DNA from: Coprinopsis marcescibilis
Taxonomy: Eukaryota; Basidiomycota; Agaricomycetes; Agaricales; Psathyrellaceae
Reading direction: 5' to 3'
Length of the DNA: 64,000 bases
NCBI GenBank assembly: GCA_004369085.1
Contig: ML210151.1
Coordinates: 31,411 to 95,410 of the forward strand
The notes beneath the pieces were generated by a model. That model made no database searches and was not told the DNA's origin. It saw nothing but the letters and a program-made list of their open reading frames with translations. Both the position numbers and the translations under genes were made by a program. Within the stretch, counting starts at the first letter, position 1, and every line of letters starts with the position of its first letter. Below are positions 45,840 to 57,979 of the stretch, in pieces.

Positions 45840-48110
45840 GGTGATGACGGGTGAATTGTGCTGGTGGCAGGTAGCCGCAGCTTTATAGAGAAGGAGGCTG
45901 GTATGACAGGCCAAACCATCGAACAGACCCGTCAAGTGTACCCGTTTGGAGAAAATCAGGCCGATCGACCAGAGGTCCTTTCCGAGAAAGAGCCAACAAC
46001 AGCATGGGGAAAGCTGAAACCAGCTGTGATTGTTCTCATGGGATCTATAGCGATAGAACAGGGGGTCCTGTGAACCGAGGGAATCCATTCTCCGTCGTAA
46101 ACGCTGGCCGACAGCACAATACGGGGTTGCGGTTAAAGAAAGGGGAATAAGCTTTTTGACGCTTGCCGCAATAAAAATCCGGCGAGCCAAGTCCATCAGG
46201 CGAGTGAATAGAATTAGAATCGTCCGTGGTTCGTAGTGCTCGACTATGTCAAGTCACTGCGAGAAGCTTGACGGGACGAATTAGTCCATTCAGAAGCCTC
46301 CGTTGTGGCTCAGAGGTTCCGCTGATGCCCTGATCAATCGCCTTCGAATCCCCCCAGATTATGCCCCCGATTTCCGGTGCATAGGGGGCCATCCAATATT
46401 GATTCTGTCACACAACCGAGAGCTCACATGTTGCACCAACAGCAGCAGACAGACAGCGCGCACAGACAACCGTCAGATAGAATGAAATCCAAATCATTCC
46501 ACTTTCTCTGGCCCACTTCGGATCGTAAAAAGTTCAGGACAGCTCCGAGCTAATTTCGGTTTCAAACTAGATGCAATGTGCAGGCCCCAGAAGTGTCCTA
46601 GTTCAGGTCCATAATGATGACGCCAGTCCATTGAGTAAGCTTCCGCGGTGCCTAGAGCTTGTAGTTGCCGCAGAACGAGGGACAAGTTGACGCAAGCAGC
46701 ACCGTAGAGCCAGGGGGATGCGGTAACAGAACAGAGAATGATAGCAACGGCGCAACGCTCCAGCCAAGCGGCTCTGATTTACCTTTTCTTGGCGCAATTT
46801 TGCCTCTTATCTTCTCCAAAAGGCTAATCGCCCCCTGTTTTGTGTATGTTTCAGTCACCCGACCACTCATCTGTGGGCGCGCGATTCATTCCAATTCTGA
46901 GACCAAAACTCAAATCCGTGGCCGGTCTAATGATGATCATAGTATGCCGTAGTCTAGTTCAACCACGAAAGCGACGACGAAGGGCTATGTGCTAACCCGG
47001 ACCTGTGGAGAACCATAGGATCACTTATAAATCGCAGCATGTTCCGAGGCTATTGTCTGATCAGGCTCAGAATAATAGCATACGATACCCTCGGGAATAC
47101 CACCCTCCACTCGGATTTCTCCGGCGAGTCCCAGGCAAACCCTGGTGGAATCCCACCTCACAGCGCTCACACACGACCACCCTAGCGCAACGACACCAAG
47201 TGGTAATCCATCCGAGTCCGAGGTGACGTATTCACACCTCCCGGCCTCTCGAGATCCCCTTCAAAAGCTTAAACCCGCAACCGACTCCTCGAATCCATGG
47301 CTCTTGACACAAAAGTCTGACTTGCACACCTTACGTCGAGCCGTACTTGCGACCTTTAACCCCGCACAGACGATGCAACGGGTTCGACACATGCATAACA
47401 TTCCAACGTGTTACACCTCCTCCACAGTGGAGCAACTTTATTCAAAGTTTCTCAGTGGCACACCAACAAACGAACGTGAACGCAGCAACAACACAACACT
47501 CACACTCAGGCTGGCAACTCATGAAAGATGCCGACATCGGAGAAGTAGCGGCGGAGATGAGCCACCTGCTCGAGTCGTAAACGCTTGACGCCAAATTCCT
47601 CGAGGGTTGTCAAGCCTGGTAAAAAAAAACATGACTTCAAGTCGTCCTTTCTCCATTCCAGTCCGAACCTTACCCGAGCATTACCCTCGACCATGGAGAT
47701 ATGTTCCAAAGCCCGTGGACCTCGAATCAAAGGCTGCAAGGCTCCATTGGCCATGCGGTACCTCCACCTGGCCTTCACAGAAACGCACAAGGCTGCTTGA
47801 GAGATCAGTACAATAAACTGCGTTGTAATGGCTATCACACACCATCTCTAGTTCTATACCCACGCTTCGCATGGTACTGCAGGCAAGACGCGATCCCAGT
47901 CGCAAGCACAATGGCCATTTCATGTCAAAATCAGGGTCACAAACAGGGACGAGATAAAAATGCATCAGAATTCACGCTCGCAAAGGGAAAATTTCTAATA
48001 ACAGAACATCCAATCTGCTAATAGGGGCACAGAAGCTCGAAACGCAGGGTTCAATCATAGAAATCGCGTCTTCCATCTGCCAGGACCTTGGTTAACTCCT
48101 TCACAGAGCC
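45840..48110. other. 2.3-kb intergenic region
   Basis: P450 promoter and the 3' flank of the GH30 gene. No protein gene recognised. A tRNA-like stretch near 46303-46357 has A-box-like TGGCTCAGAGG and B-box-like TTCGAATCC words but does not fold as a tRNA. Confidence 0.5.
45881..45887 (-). promoter_or_regulatory. TATA box of the P450 gene
   Basis: CTTTATA on the plus strand reads TATAAAG toward the P450, 42 bases before its ATG. Position and sequence fit a core promoter with a very short leader. Confidence 0.5.
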
Positions 48111-50678
48111 TCACGGTCTCTTCGTGACGGATTTGGCTACAGGCATGCTTAATGATCGCTCCAGGACACCAACAAAACAGTAAACTCACCATACCACCAT
48201 AAAGTTGTAACGCCGACGGGGAACGAGAAGCTGACCTGTAATAAATTGTATGCGATCAACTAGTATCCTCAGCCTCATTAAGACCAAGGAACCCACTCTC
48301 TTGTCACGGAACTGGATTGTAGCAGTCACAGGGTCGTTATTCCCGTCGTTCACTTGTGCGACAATCCACCAGTCAGTTAAAATCCATCAGAAAGTTCTTT
48401 GAAACCAACTCACTGTTCAGCACCACAAGCGAATAGCGAAGTTGGTCCGTAGACTTGGTTCGATACGTGACGTAGGCACCTACACTGAACTTCTCCTTCA
48501 AGCTGCCATCGATGCTGACACCGAGCCTTCTAGCTCCCGGACCGTTAATATCTCGTGGTATCGTGCCTTTCGATATCTGCGCCAAGGCATAAACTTTATT
48601 TTTCACCCAAAGAATCGCCAGAAAAAGTCAGAAAAGAGGATCACGCTCGTCATTTGAACTAGCAACTCGCTTACATTCCTGATTGGCGACCCATGACCCA
48701 TCACTGTTAATGGTCACAACTCCACGGCAGCCTGCGTTGCCACAAGCGGTGTTTGAGCCCGATAGCCTTGGATTGCCATTGCCATCGAGAGCAAGATTCC
48801 ACATCAACGCCACTTGCGCATTGTGGTTTATGGACCCTAAAGTCGGTTGTCAACGCCCGTACTACAATAAAACAATAAGCCATACCTAGGATACTATTTG
48901 GCAGACATCCAAAGTCAGTAATTCGAATGGTTCACGGAACTTTTGGCGATACGAACATTTGGTCCATGAATTTCTGCAGTTATCAAGCACTGTCAGAACG
49001 AAACGGCCTTGTTTCACGGAGCACTGAATATGACGTACCTTGATATCACTCCACCAATCCGATCCTTGTATTCCGGAGCATTCTAGATTATCGCTTGTCA
49101 TTGAGGAACCGCTTGTGGTGAACAGTTAGGGCATACCGGTGAAGTAGATTTCCTAGTAAGACACCACTGGTAAGCGTCTGATACAGCTTTGCAAGTGCGT
49201 AATCCAACTCACTTTATTGGGGAATGACTTCCGGAAAGAGTCTTGCTGACTGGCTGAGCCCTGTGAAAAGGACAAATACCTATCGGCACCCATACATTAT
49301 TGACCGTATTGATCACAGCACTCACGGCATAGCAATGGAAGGCGACGCCATCAAACGCATCCCCAGCAGTTTGCATAAGCTGAACAGGATGCTTATCGGC
49401 GTTGTCCCAATTGTGATTATAGCCTACGAAGACATTAACGTCAGTTGATCCACCAGGCAAAAGGCACCTGCGAACAATCAACAAACACACCAATTAATTT
49501 TGTCGCATGAAGCCCGTTATTCCTCATGAGCCCTTTCAAAAATCTGCCCACTTCACCCTCAGTAGAAACCGAGAATCGAGCCGTGGGCTTGGTGGAGTCA
49601 TTGTTTAGAACTTCATTTTGGACAGAGACGGCATAAGGAAAGATGCCTTTCGCCTTGAAGCCCTGCAAGGCCTTGAAAAGATACCATGCATCTGTCAACC
49701 AATTAGGGCTGAACAAAAGCAGGAATCGCGTGATATCTCACAAAGCTCGACATGTTCCGATTTCAAGGACCCTCCATTCATGGTGCCAGATGATTTCATC
49801 CACCCGGGCTAATGGACATCATGAGATACTGGCTTCATATCCCAGGTAAGAACATACCGGAGACCAAGGGACAAGGTGAACCTTCATCACTAGCGAAAGA
49901 ATTAATCGAGTCCCTACATTAAACCGCGTGACCACCAAGACTCACTGCTATTGACGGACTGAATGTCGTTGAGAACGGAGTACACATAAGACGGCGTGTA
50001 GTTCATATCAAAGTCATTGAGGCATGTATCCCCGTCAACATCGTCGTAAGTGTATCCTGGAACGAAGTCCGTGAGTATACATGTGGATGAAAGAGGTAAG
50101 CTAAAGGACATACGACGGGCCGAAAAATCAGAGGCACCGAGAGGCACACGAATGTAACTTAGCCCAGCGGCATTGGCGTCCTCAACCGGGGAAAAAAGGT
50201 AGTTGAGCAGATTCCAGTAGCTCTCCGCGTTCTTGACCTAAACCAACATGCGTGTCAGTTGAGGTATCATCAGTAAAGCTCAGCGCATGAACCTTTAGCT
50301 CATGAAACAGTTGGGCAGAGGAGTCGGCTGTAAGAACGCAGTCAGCGAGTGAGTCAACCGCTAGCTTACAGGACCGAGGCACGTACTAAGCGAACCACCG
50401 AACCCCACCACAGGCTGATTAATCTTCAAGTCCTGGACAATGAAGTTAGCTGAGGTGGACGCCGCGGCATCCACGAATGTAAGAGCAGAGCTGCGTTTAT
50501 TAGATTTAAACAGATTTGTCCTGTTGCGAGTCGTTTGCCACTAGAAGGAGATCAGTCCACCGGAAGGGTTAACACGACGCATCAACAGACTCACAACATC
50601 CCATATCTGCTGCGAGGCCACCAACTCGACGAATACACTAGTCACTAGGAATGCAGTTAGACGGTGTGAGATCAGCAT
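48111..50678 (-). CDS. GH30 secreted beta-1,6-glucanase / galactanase-like glycosidase
   Basis: About 500 residues from many short exons. ATG at 50676-50678 gives a signal peptide (MLISHRLTAFLVTSVFVELV). The GH30 start block is NQPVVGFGGSL|ADSSAQLFHEL. It continues with LSYIRVPLGASDFSAR, GIFPYAVSVQNEVLNND (acid/base Glu of the NE pair, ~49610), VFVGYNHNWDNADKHPVQLM, GVAFHCYA and then YFTE|CSG, followed by GSDWWSDIK, with the nucleophile Glu at an exon junction (~49080-49140). Next is MWNLALDGNGNP and a C-terminal beta-domain (ALAQISKGTIPRDINGPGAR), ending FSFPVGVTTLWWYAKSVTKR and TGA 48111-48113. Fungal relatives act on beta-1,6-glucan or beta-1,6-galactan. The exact substrate is unresolved. 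It could serve wall remodelling or attack on other fungi. Confidence 0.92.
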
Positions 50679-51345
50679 CGCTACGCTGGGTAGACGATGT
50701 ACGTGAAGAAAAGGAGGGAAGAGGAAGTAGAGAGTGAACCACTGGGCAGCATCTTAACGAGAACAGACGGGTCAGTTGAACATCGTCCAAATTCGTTCAC
50801 TTCAGCGGGTCAGACGCGTCGAGAGGCAGAGGCGCGTCGCGATATGTTTCATTGATTGGAACAACGGCGTGTTGAGCAGAAAGGTCTCAGTCTCAAGGCT
50901 ACCAAACGAACGGTTAGCTTGGCGTGGCTTGGAAACTGACAACCAGACACGTACTTTGCAGAGATGTACTCCCAACACACGTCCGAGTAGTTGGCTGTCC
51001 CATAGTATGGTACAACCGGAGCACAGAACCAAGAAACACATTCCTCACGATAAATTCAGCCAGAATTCAGCCGCAAAACTCCGGCCCGGATCAGCATCTG
51101 CGAGTGAGCCAAAAAGGAAAGGTCCATTCAAGACGAAAACGCCCTTCTAATCCCAGCATCCCAACCCAAGAAACTGAAAGTAATCAAGATATTACCCCTC
51201 CAACTCCAGTGCGTAGCGACGACAACGACAAATTTGACATGAAGAAAACATTGGCAATGTGACAGACCTAGAACATAAAGGGGGGAATCAGTCAACAGCA
51301 CCGAACCAATCGCATCGACCACTAACCAGAAAGTCTAAATTAGAT
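50679..51345. other. Intergenic
   Basis: GH30 promoter and adaptin 3' region. No gene recognised. Confidence 0.5.
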
Positions 51346-53872
51346 CTAGAACAGCCCTAGCAAGTCATCCTCCTGAGCTGGTTTATTCGCGCTAGAGCCA
51401 GGCTGAGAAGACTGCGTAGGAGTCGCAAAGCCACCGCCACCAAACAGGCCCGCATTCAAAGGGGCCGGCGTAGCAGGCGTCATCGGTACTCCCATACCAC
51501 CAAACAGCGCACTAGCAGGTGCCGGTGTAGCAGGAGCAATCGAAGCACTGTTACCAAAGATAGACACCAGATCGTCCAATGGGTTGCTTGATGTACCAGC
51601 CAGAAGATTGGCAGCGGCGGGTTGCGAGAATACTTGGGTCGCGGCTAGACCTGACACACCACCGTCTGATGGATCGTCGCCGAAATCCCTGAATCAAGTT
51701 AGCGTGGAAGATTGGCCGTAGTGGAAGCAGGAACGTACAAAAGGTTCTCGGCTTGTTGTCCTGCAGCCACTGTCTGGAGCGCCTTCTGCGTCGAGAACTG
51801 GTCTTCGATGCCACTATGATTAACGATGAGATAGAGCTTCCAATGGAACATGGCAATGGAAAACGCACTCGGCTTTACGTTGCAAGGAATCGGCTCCGAT
51901 TCTGCCCTTTCCAATGAACGTCTCGGGAGGTTTGTGGTAAACACTGGCGAGGCTTCCAATCTCGCTGATCAATTCTTCCAACATGGCCGGGGCCACTGTT
52001 GTTGCCGGAATAGAGATAGGTGGGCGATGCGAGAGGACCACAGACTAGAGAATGTTCAATAAGGGTGGTGTTATGTTATCACGTCAAGAACGACAGTACC
52101 TTTGCAGCGGCTGGGTCCATCGACAACAGTCGCCAGTAGATGTATGCGCGATCTCGCACATCCGGTGAATCGCAATCCTTCGTCGCGGTATTCAATATCC
52201 GCTGAACGATCGCCTGCGAAGAATCTGGTTTCTTCAGGAACAACTTGACAACAGCAGTCAAAGTTTGCAGTTGTACCTGAGCAGTCAGTCAGCATCGGCA
52301 AACCGGCGGGCAACACCACGAAACGTACCGGGTACGACTCCTCCGTGAAAGCATCCACAAACGAGTTCAACAATTCCGCCGCATTGTCAATCTTGCTAGC
52401 ATATTCTCCAATAATCCAGATCAACGACGCCTTGGCCTCAGGCTCATCCAAGTCTTCCAAGTTGGCACACAGTGTCGGAATAACACCCTCGTAGGTCTCG
52501 GGATACTTTCTAAAAATATCCTTCATGACCACCACAGCTTCTTGAACGACATAGCTGACCCGTGTGTTAATAAGTTCCAACAGGACGTCCACGCAACGTC
52601 CGGCAGCTTCGTCTATCTTGACAGCCGTTTGTCCAATCGCCTTGATACTCTTGCGTACAAAGTCGACGTCAACTTCCGAGGCGTATTCTTTGAGTTCGGA
52701 TAACAAAGCGTCCATGTTCTTCGGGCTTGCCAACCGGACCATAACATCCAACTTTTCAATCTTGACATAAAGCGGGTCATTATACTTGCAGAAGAACACC
52801 CTGATCTCGTTGGACAGGATATCCGGTCTCCTTTGGAGCAAGAGGTTGATATTGCGGAGGGCAACCCACTGCACCTCTGGCGGCGAGGACAGGAGCGTGA
52901 CAAGCGGAGGAGCCATCTTGCGAATCAGCTGCTTTTCGAGATCTTCACGAGTGACGTTGCGGAGATGGATCATGACGACCTTCATGGCGGCAAGGACGAC
53001 GGAGCCATTGACGTGCTGGAATTGTGGGACAACACGCTCGCAGATGTGCTCACTCTCCTTGTCGTCCACCGCGGTGTACCGAGCGAGGGCGTTGAGGATC
53101 GCCACACGGCCCCATTCAGAGCATTCGTTGAGAGCAATCAATAGCTTGTTGAGCACTGGCGTAGTAATGGCGAACTGCGCAATATCCGCAGAGGAAGTAG
53201 AAGGTTGTGAGGTGACTGAGATGTGGATATCGGTCAAGGCGGCAACGGTATTGGCAACGACCTGCGGATTGTCAGACCACACACTAAAATTCAAAACCTG
53301 GTACACACCATTGGATTAGAGTCAGATATCATGTCATGCAGCTGTTCCAAGAACCCGTTCTCCAGCACCAACTCTGGCTTCAGATCATACAGCTTGGCCA
53401 CGCACAGCGCAGCGGTCTTTCGGACGTATGGATTATCGTCTCTCAGGCATTTCTGCAGCGGATCGGACAGATAGTCGATGATCTTTTCCGCCCGCAAGCA
53501 GCCCATCGTTCTGATCGCCAGTGCACGGACAAGGGGATTAGGATCATCAGTGTCCTTGACGAAGGTGTTGACCGCCAGGATCACTAGTTCCGGCTGCGTT
53601 TTGGCATAGTTCATGAGGTAAAGATACACAAGCTTCTTCTGCTCCAGGTCGTCTGTCTGCATGTTCTTCAATACGTCGGGAAAGAGGCCGCTGACATCTG
53701 CATCTCAATTGAACACTGAGGAGGCACATTCGAGCCAGGTGGACTGACCTTTCCCGACCGTCATCGAGGCGATAACGCGTTTGATTGCATCCTTGCGCTT
53801 TTCCTTGTACTCGCTGTTGAGGTCGACGCTGAGCTCGTAGTTCTCGCCCTTCCTTGGGCCGCGAATGCTCAT
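51346..53872 (-). CDS. APL2: Adaptor complex beta subunit (AP-1/AP-2 beta adaptin), earless
   Basis: About 730 residues. ATG at 53870-53872 gives [20 protein letters not shown]. The armadillo/HEAT trunk is nearly textbook: [158 protein letters not shown] and [19 protein letters not shown]. After [19 protein letters not shown] comes a hinge rich in Ala/Pro/Gly. It ends DDLLGLF (stop 51346-51348), so the C-terminal appendage of animal beta adaptins is absent. The terminal LLGLF resembles a clathrin-box motif. It builds clathrin adaptors at trans-Golgi/endosome (AP-1). Fungi have a second beta (AP-2) of similar sequence, so the AP-1 assignment is likely but not certain. Confidence 0.93.
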
Positions 53873-54000
53873 GATGAAGTTGGTGAACCACCCATTTGGA
53901 ATTCACCGTCAGTGCCGAGAGCACGATTTCGCGGTGTGGGAATTCCTTTCCAATTTAGGCGAATATTGATCTCATGGTCTGTAAGGTACGAGGGGGAAGA

Positions 54001-55749
54001 TCAGGTCGTTCTTTGCCATGGAGGTACAGGAGGATGATATAGTGCTACGGCTACAGAGAGGACACCATCCTGTGAGAATCCCCGGAGTGACTAGATGAGA
54101 CGAGGTCAGGATTACCTCCGAACTGTATCGCATTTGACACACCTCCCAACAAGTTCCATTGACGGACAAAAGTCTCAGTGCATGAGATCTCTCCATGACT
54201 TCAAGTACATCATCCTTTTCAAACCTCCATCGTCTCTTTGGGTTATGTATCCCAAAGGACGCCGACCTCAAATTGACAAGTGAAGGCAGCAGTTGACTAA
54301 AAGTGTGCGCCTATTGGATAATGAGTTGGTCGTAGTTTGGTGGATAGACTTGTTCATTTACCAAAAGGACTCTATCCACAGCAAGATAAAAGTTTTCCAA
54401 CAGTTGGCATGAGGTCAAAAGCTTTCGGAAGGTATCTGTGGTCACTAAACAGTGCTTCATCTCCAGTCGCCGGAGTTTCGATGAATGTTTGGCAATCAAA
54501 TGGTCCACGAGACCATCATAAGCTGAGCAGCATCTTCCTGTATGCACTTTTAAGAAATGAAAGGAGCGACATAACTGGATGAACCACGTACGGATAACAC
54601 CATCGTCATCATTCCCTTCCGTTACAATGTTCAACACCTCTAGGGGCGAAGCCGATATAATTCTCCTGATCCAAGCAGAGATGTGCCTTGCGTGATCTGT
54701 GTCATCGAGCAGGTATCTGCTCCTCATCACTGTGAATGACCATAGCTTGGGCAAACGAGGCTTTCGTACAGGGGCTTTGATTTGCTACAAAAACCGATCA
54801 GGGATAATTCCTGGTGATCTTAAAGCACCCACGTAGTAGTATGTCAGTTGCAGCTGCTGCAGCTCCGGAAGGCCATCAACAAACGCGGATATATCATCGT
54901 CACTAATCGAATAAGAGAGACCCATGCTAAACGCCTTCAATCTTTCACTCAAGTGAGGAAGAAAGGACTTGAGAACCCCAGGTGTTATTGATCCACAGTT
55001 GTCCTTCAGGCATGCTCAGTAAATATGGGTGTCCCAAAATTGCAGATACAGGACATACCAACAGATGCAACTCGTCCAAAGTCGTCTGCAGCCTCTCTAG
55101 CCAGGCAGGAAGCGTCTGCAGAATCAACCGGCCAGGACTATGCAACGCGAGCTTTCTCAATCCGCGGAGCTGAGTTAACGTTTGCACTTTGGCCTCGTCG
55201 TCTGTACATGACGCGTTGACGCAGAGTTCCTGGAGCGACGCCAATCCAGGTAGCATCTTCAGCGAGTCAACGAAGAAATCAGGATGGTATCTGTTCGGTA
55301 TGAACTTGATGGAGTTGAGGTTTGTGAACTTTTCGACTGCATCGGATATTACAGAGTTCAAGGTGTTCCGGGGAGGACCCCTTTCCGACAAGAATCCTAT
55401 CCAGTTATGAGCAAACGAGTAGTTGGCCACGGACAGTACGAACCGCTTATTTCGAGCCCCAAGACCAAGGGTGCATAACGTGGAAGTACTGCAGAGAGCA
55501 GATTAGTTAGGCTCTACCACAGCGGGTTAGAATGCACAAAATCAGCTAGACACCAACACATACATCGATCGGCGAAGCTTTCCTCAAATCCAACTGGTGA
55601 AGCCGCAACGGCGGCGACAAAACGACGCGTCGATACAGCAAACTCGACGCCGCCCGATTGAAATCCCTGCTAACCAAAGCACACCTCTCCAACATCCCAT
55701 AATCATCGCCATGAAACTGCAAACTGCAAAGAATGAGATCATAATACAT
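54001..55749 (-). CDS. F-box protein with leucine-rich-repeat-like C-terminus
   Basis: About 450 residues. The first convincing ATG is 55747-55749 (MYYDLILCSLQFHGDDYGML). Homology begins at once with an F-box-like helix set, DLILCSL...ERCALVSRDFNRAASSLLYR. The true start or a short first exon may lie upstream. Following exons carry irregular leucine-rich repeats: LNSVISDAVEKFTNLNSIKF, LKMLPGLASLQELCVNASC, LTQLRGLRKLALHS, MPKLWSFTVMRSRYLL, KLRRLEMKHCLVTTDTFRKL and VNLRSASFGIHNPKRRW. The predicted end is VPPWQRTT, TGA at 54001-54003. Such proteins are one of the largest, fastest-changing families in Agaricomycetes and would recruit targets to SCF ubiquitin ligases. No partner can be named. The exon-intron model between 54800 and 55500 is the least certain part. 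Confidence 0.7.
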
Positions 55750-55970
55750 GGCCGTCTTAGTCCAACCCGTGCCCCAAATGTTTCGGCACCTTTTGTCTAA
55801 ATTCAAGCTCAACTGCCAGGCTTGGCTGGTAAATCTGGAATTCGTTCAGTCTGCAAAACGGTCGGCTTGCAAGCACATCGAGATGAAATAAAGCACACAA
55901 CACAGCATTCAGCATATATCCACTCCCCAACGATCGCATTTAATAATTACGACAGGAACACTTCTAGAAT

Positions 55971-56513
55971 CTAATGGTGGTGTTGAGGCTTAGGGACATC
56001 CGCCTCAAGGAAAGTAAGGAATCCGTCAGCACCGCTCTGGCCAGCAGCGTCTTCAGACGAGGATTCAGAAACACGGGCGACCTCAGCAACAGTGGGCTCG
56101 GTAGTTTCGTAGGCAGAAAGTTCGGAGGCGAGGTCGGCAGGGAGAACGGGCGCCTTGGGGGTAGGTGGGAGGCTGAATGATTTTACGACGCCAACGTGTG
56201 CGTCCTTGGCCTACAACAAACCCAATTCAACATCTACACCCCGGAGCACAAGTTCTAGAACTCACAACAGCAGCAGGCTTGTAAGCCTTGATCTCACGCA
56301 AGTAAATGTCCTGGACAAGGTCTGCGGGTATACCCGGTAAGTCACAAGCTCGATTTGCCAACACAGTTACCCACCCTTGCGCGACACAGCGGTCGAGGCA
56401 AACGCTCTGGTTCTCGAAACCTGGCGAGCCTACACAAATGAGACCTCCATAGAACGCCAATTACACGGACTACTCACCGCAATATAGGCCTGTCTGAGGA
56501 TCGTTGAGGACAT
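55971..56513 (-). CDS. ATP14: Mitochondrial ATP synthase subunit h
   Basis: About 120 residues in four exons. ATG at 56511-56513 opens a mitochondrial presequence (MSSTILRQAYIAARQVSRTR, then AFASTAVSRK). The mature part has the diagnostic DLVQDIYLREIKAYKP block, then AKDAHVGVVKSFSLPPTPKA, an acidic helix and a His-rich end (KPQHHH), TAG 55971-55973. Subunit h is part of the peripheral stalk of F1Fo ATP synthase, holding F1 against Fo at the inner membrane. It is head to head with INH1, start codons 206 bases apart. Confidence 0.93.
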
Positions 56514-56719
56514 GGTGGTTGGTGCAAAACGGAAAGAATAGTGTGACCGTGACGTGGGGATCACGCGCGTGGGAGACTTGACCGGCGTTGGGCGGAGCTG
56601 CCGGGCAGTGCCAGTGCGTCATCGGGCCTCGGCCGTTGGAATGGCCAGGTGTCTCGGGCAACAGGCTTTAAATACAGATTCTGCGATATTCGACATACTC
56701 TTACCACCAAACCACCATC
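56514..56719. promoter_or_regulatory. Shared bidirectional promoter of ATP14 and INH1
   Basis: Only 206 bases separate the two divergent ATGs, so both promoters must overlap. One TATA-like word points toward INH1, and none is obvious toward ATP14. Confidence 0.75.
56667..56674 (+). promoter_or_regulatory. TATA-like box of INH1
   Basis: TTTAAATA, 46 bases before the INH1 ATG. Confidence 0.45.
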
Positions 56720-57245
56720 ATGTTAGCCCTACGACGAATTGCTGCCACCCCCCGCACTGTCCCTGCTGCCTTCCTCGCAGTAAGGAACTACTCCGTTGCA
56801 GGTCGTGCTGAGGGTTCCGTTGCCCAATCCAAGGGCTTCAAGTGAGTTCTACGCGTTTTCTCCCGAACAAACGCTTGTTGCCAACTCGAACATTACTGAC
56901 ATTCATTTCGTCCTCGTTAACAGCAAGAAAGAGAAAGCTCACGAAGGCAAGCTACTCTTTCCCATAAATCGCGCCGAACGACGCTCCTAACCCAGATTCC
57001 AGACCAATATGTGCACAACCACGAGTTGGAGCAGCTCAAGAAGCTCAAGGCTTCCGTACGTTCATTTCAAGCACTGCCTGCACATGTATCTAATCTCTCA
57101 TCTAAATTAGATCGAGGCCAAGAAGGCTGAATTGGTTTGTGACCCAGAAATCCGAAAACGCCACGTAGAACGCTAACCACAACCCCTGTAGAACAAGCTC
57201 GAGCAGGAGCACGCCGACTTGGAGAACAACGCTGAGAAGAAGTAA
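56720..57245 (+). CDS. INH1: Mitochondrial ATPase inhibitor IF1/Inh1
   Basis: About 90 residues in five exons. ATG 56720 opens a mitochondrial presequence (MLALRRIAATPRTVPAAFLA, then VRNYSVAGRAEGSVAQSKGF). The mature inhibitor reads KKEKAHEDQYVHNHELEQL, then KKLKASIEAKKAELNKLEQE, a single basic/acidic helix with C-terminal coiled coil, as expected for IF1. Stop TAA 57243-57245. IF1 blocks ATP hydrolysis by F1 when the membrane potential collapses. The second intron (56947-57002) uses a GC donor. Reading through it meets a stop at once. The head-to-head partner ATP14 codes a subunit of the complex this protein inhibits. Confidence 0.93.
56947..57002 (+). other. GC-AG intron in INH1
   Basis: Donor GAAG|GCAAGC and acceptor TTCCAG|AC restore K-A-H-E-D-Q-Y-V. 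There is no GT between the end of the homologous exon and the stop that follows, so a GC donor is needed. Confidence 0.85.
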
Positions 57246-57386
57246 ATTACGTAGCACGATACCAACTCACTTCGACGGACCCTACACATTACAGGGGCTT
57301 CCCAATTCACATTTCCTTCAACGTCATTCCTCGCAACACATGCCAGAAGAAAGCGTGAGCTGGTGTTCATTACCAAAAAGTCTCTA

Positions 57387-57414
57387 CAGTCAACACCGCA
57401 ATAACCCATACCCC
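57387..57414 (+). repeat. MITE left terminal inverted repeat
   Basis: 28 bases. Mismatches with the right end are at positions 19 and 28 of the repeat only. Confidence 0.9.
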
Positions 57415-57639
57415 TTGGTGGACACGAAAATGTATGGGTTATCATAGGTCATGGGTTAGCACGGTATTACCCAAAATAGATATAGTTTCCCATAGTATAA
57501 GGGAGCACTGGTGTAGCAAAGCAGAGGCAACGAACTTTGTAGCTTTAGTAAAGTATTCAGTAAGTAATGTATTTTTCACTGTCCTGGGCTCGATTGAGAA
57601 TGCCAGATCGAATATCATGGGCGGCTAAGTGTGCTCAAA

Positions 57640-57735
57640 AGTACATGCACGGGATGGGGATCGAACTCACACTTCTTCCGGTTGCTCACTGGCGTCTCCC
57701 GCCAACTCACGTAACTGCTCTAAATGCACGAGTAT
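57640..57735 (-). other. tRNA-like stretch inside the MITE
   Basis: On the minus strand the words GTGAGTTGGCGGGAGAC (A-box/D-arm-like) and GAGTTCGATCCCC (B-box/T-loop-like) are spaced roughly as in a tRNA. The acceptor and anticodon stems do not pair convincingly, so this is not called as a tRNA. It may be a captured tRNA relic or SINE head. Confidence 0.35.
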
Positions 57736-57979
57736 GTGGGATAAAGTGTGAGACTTCAGTCGGGAAAGGGCGCACGGCATATAATATATATAATTGCACG
57801 GAAACCGAGCAGAATATCTGCGAAACACCGCGAAAATATGCACGAAATGTATGGGTTTTTGTCTTAGGCGTGTATGGCTTATGGGGTATGGCGGGGTTAT
57901 GGGTTATGGATCCGAAATCCCCGCCCACCGACCTGGTGGATCGAAAAAGGTATGGGTTACAACGGGTTATGGGTTTCCA

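Noticed and set aside
46303..46357. tRNA gene
   Set aside because: A- and B-box-like words are present but T-stem and acceptor stem do not pair and no anticodon arm is evident.
43569..50678. A secondary-metabolite cluster around the P450
   Set aside because: No synthase, terpene cyclase, transporter or tailoring partner nearby. The neighbours are a glycosidase and a small conserved protein.
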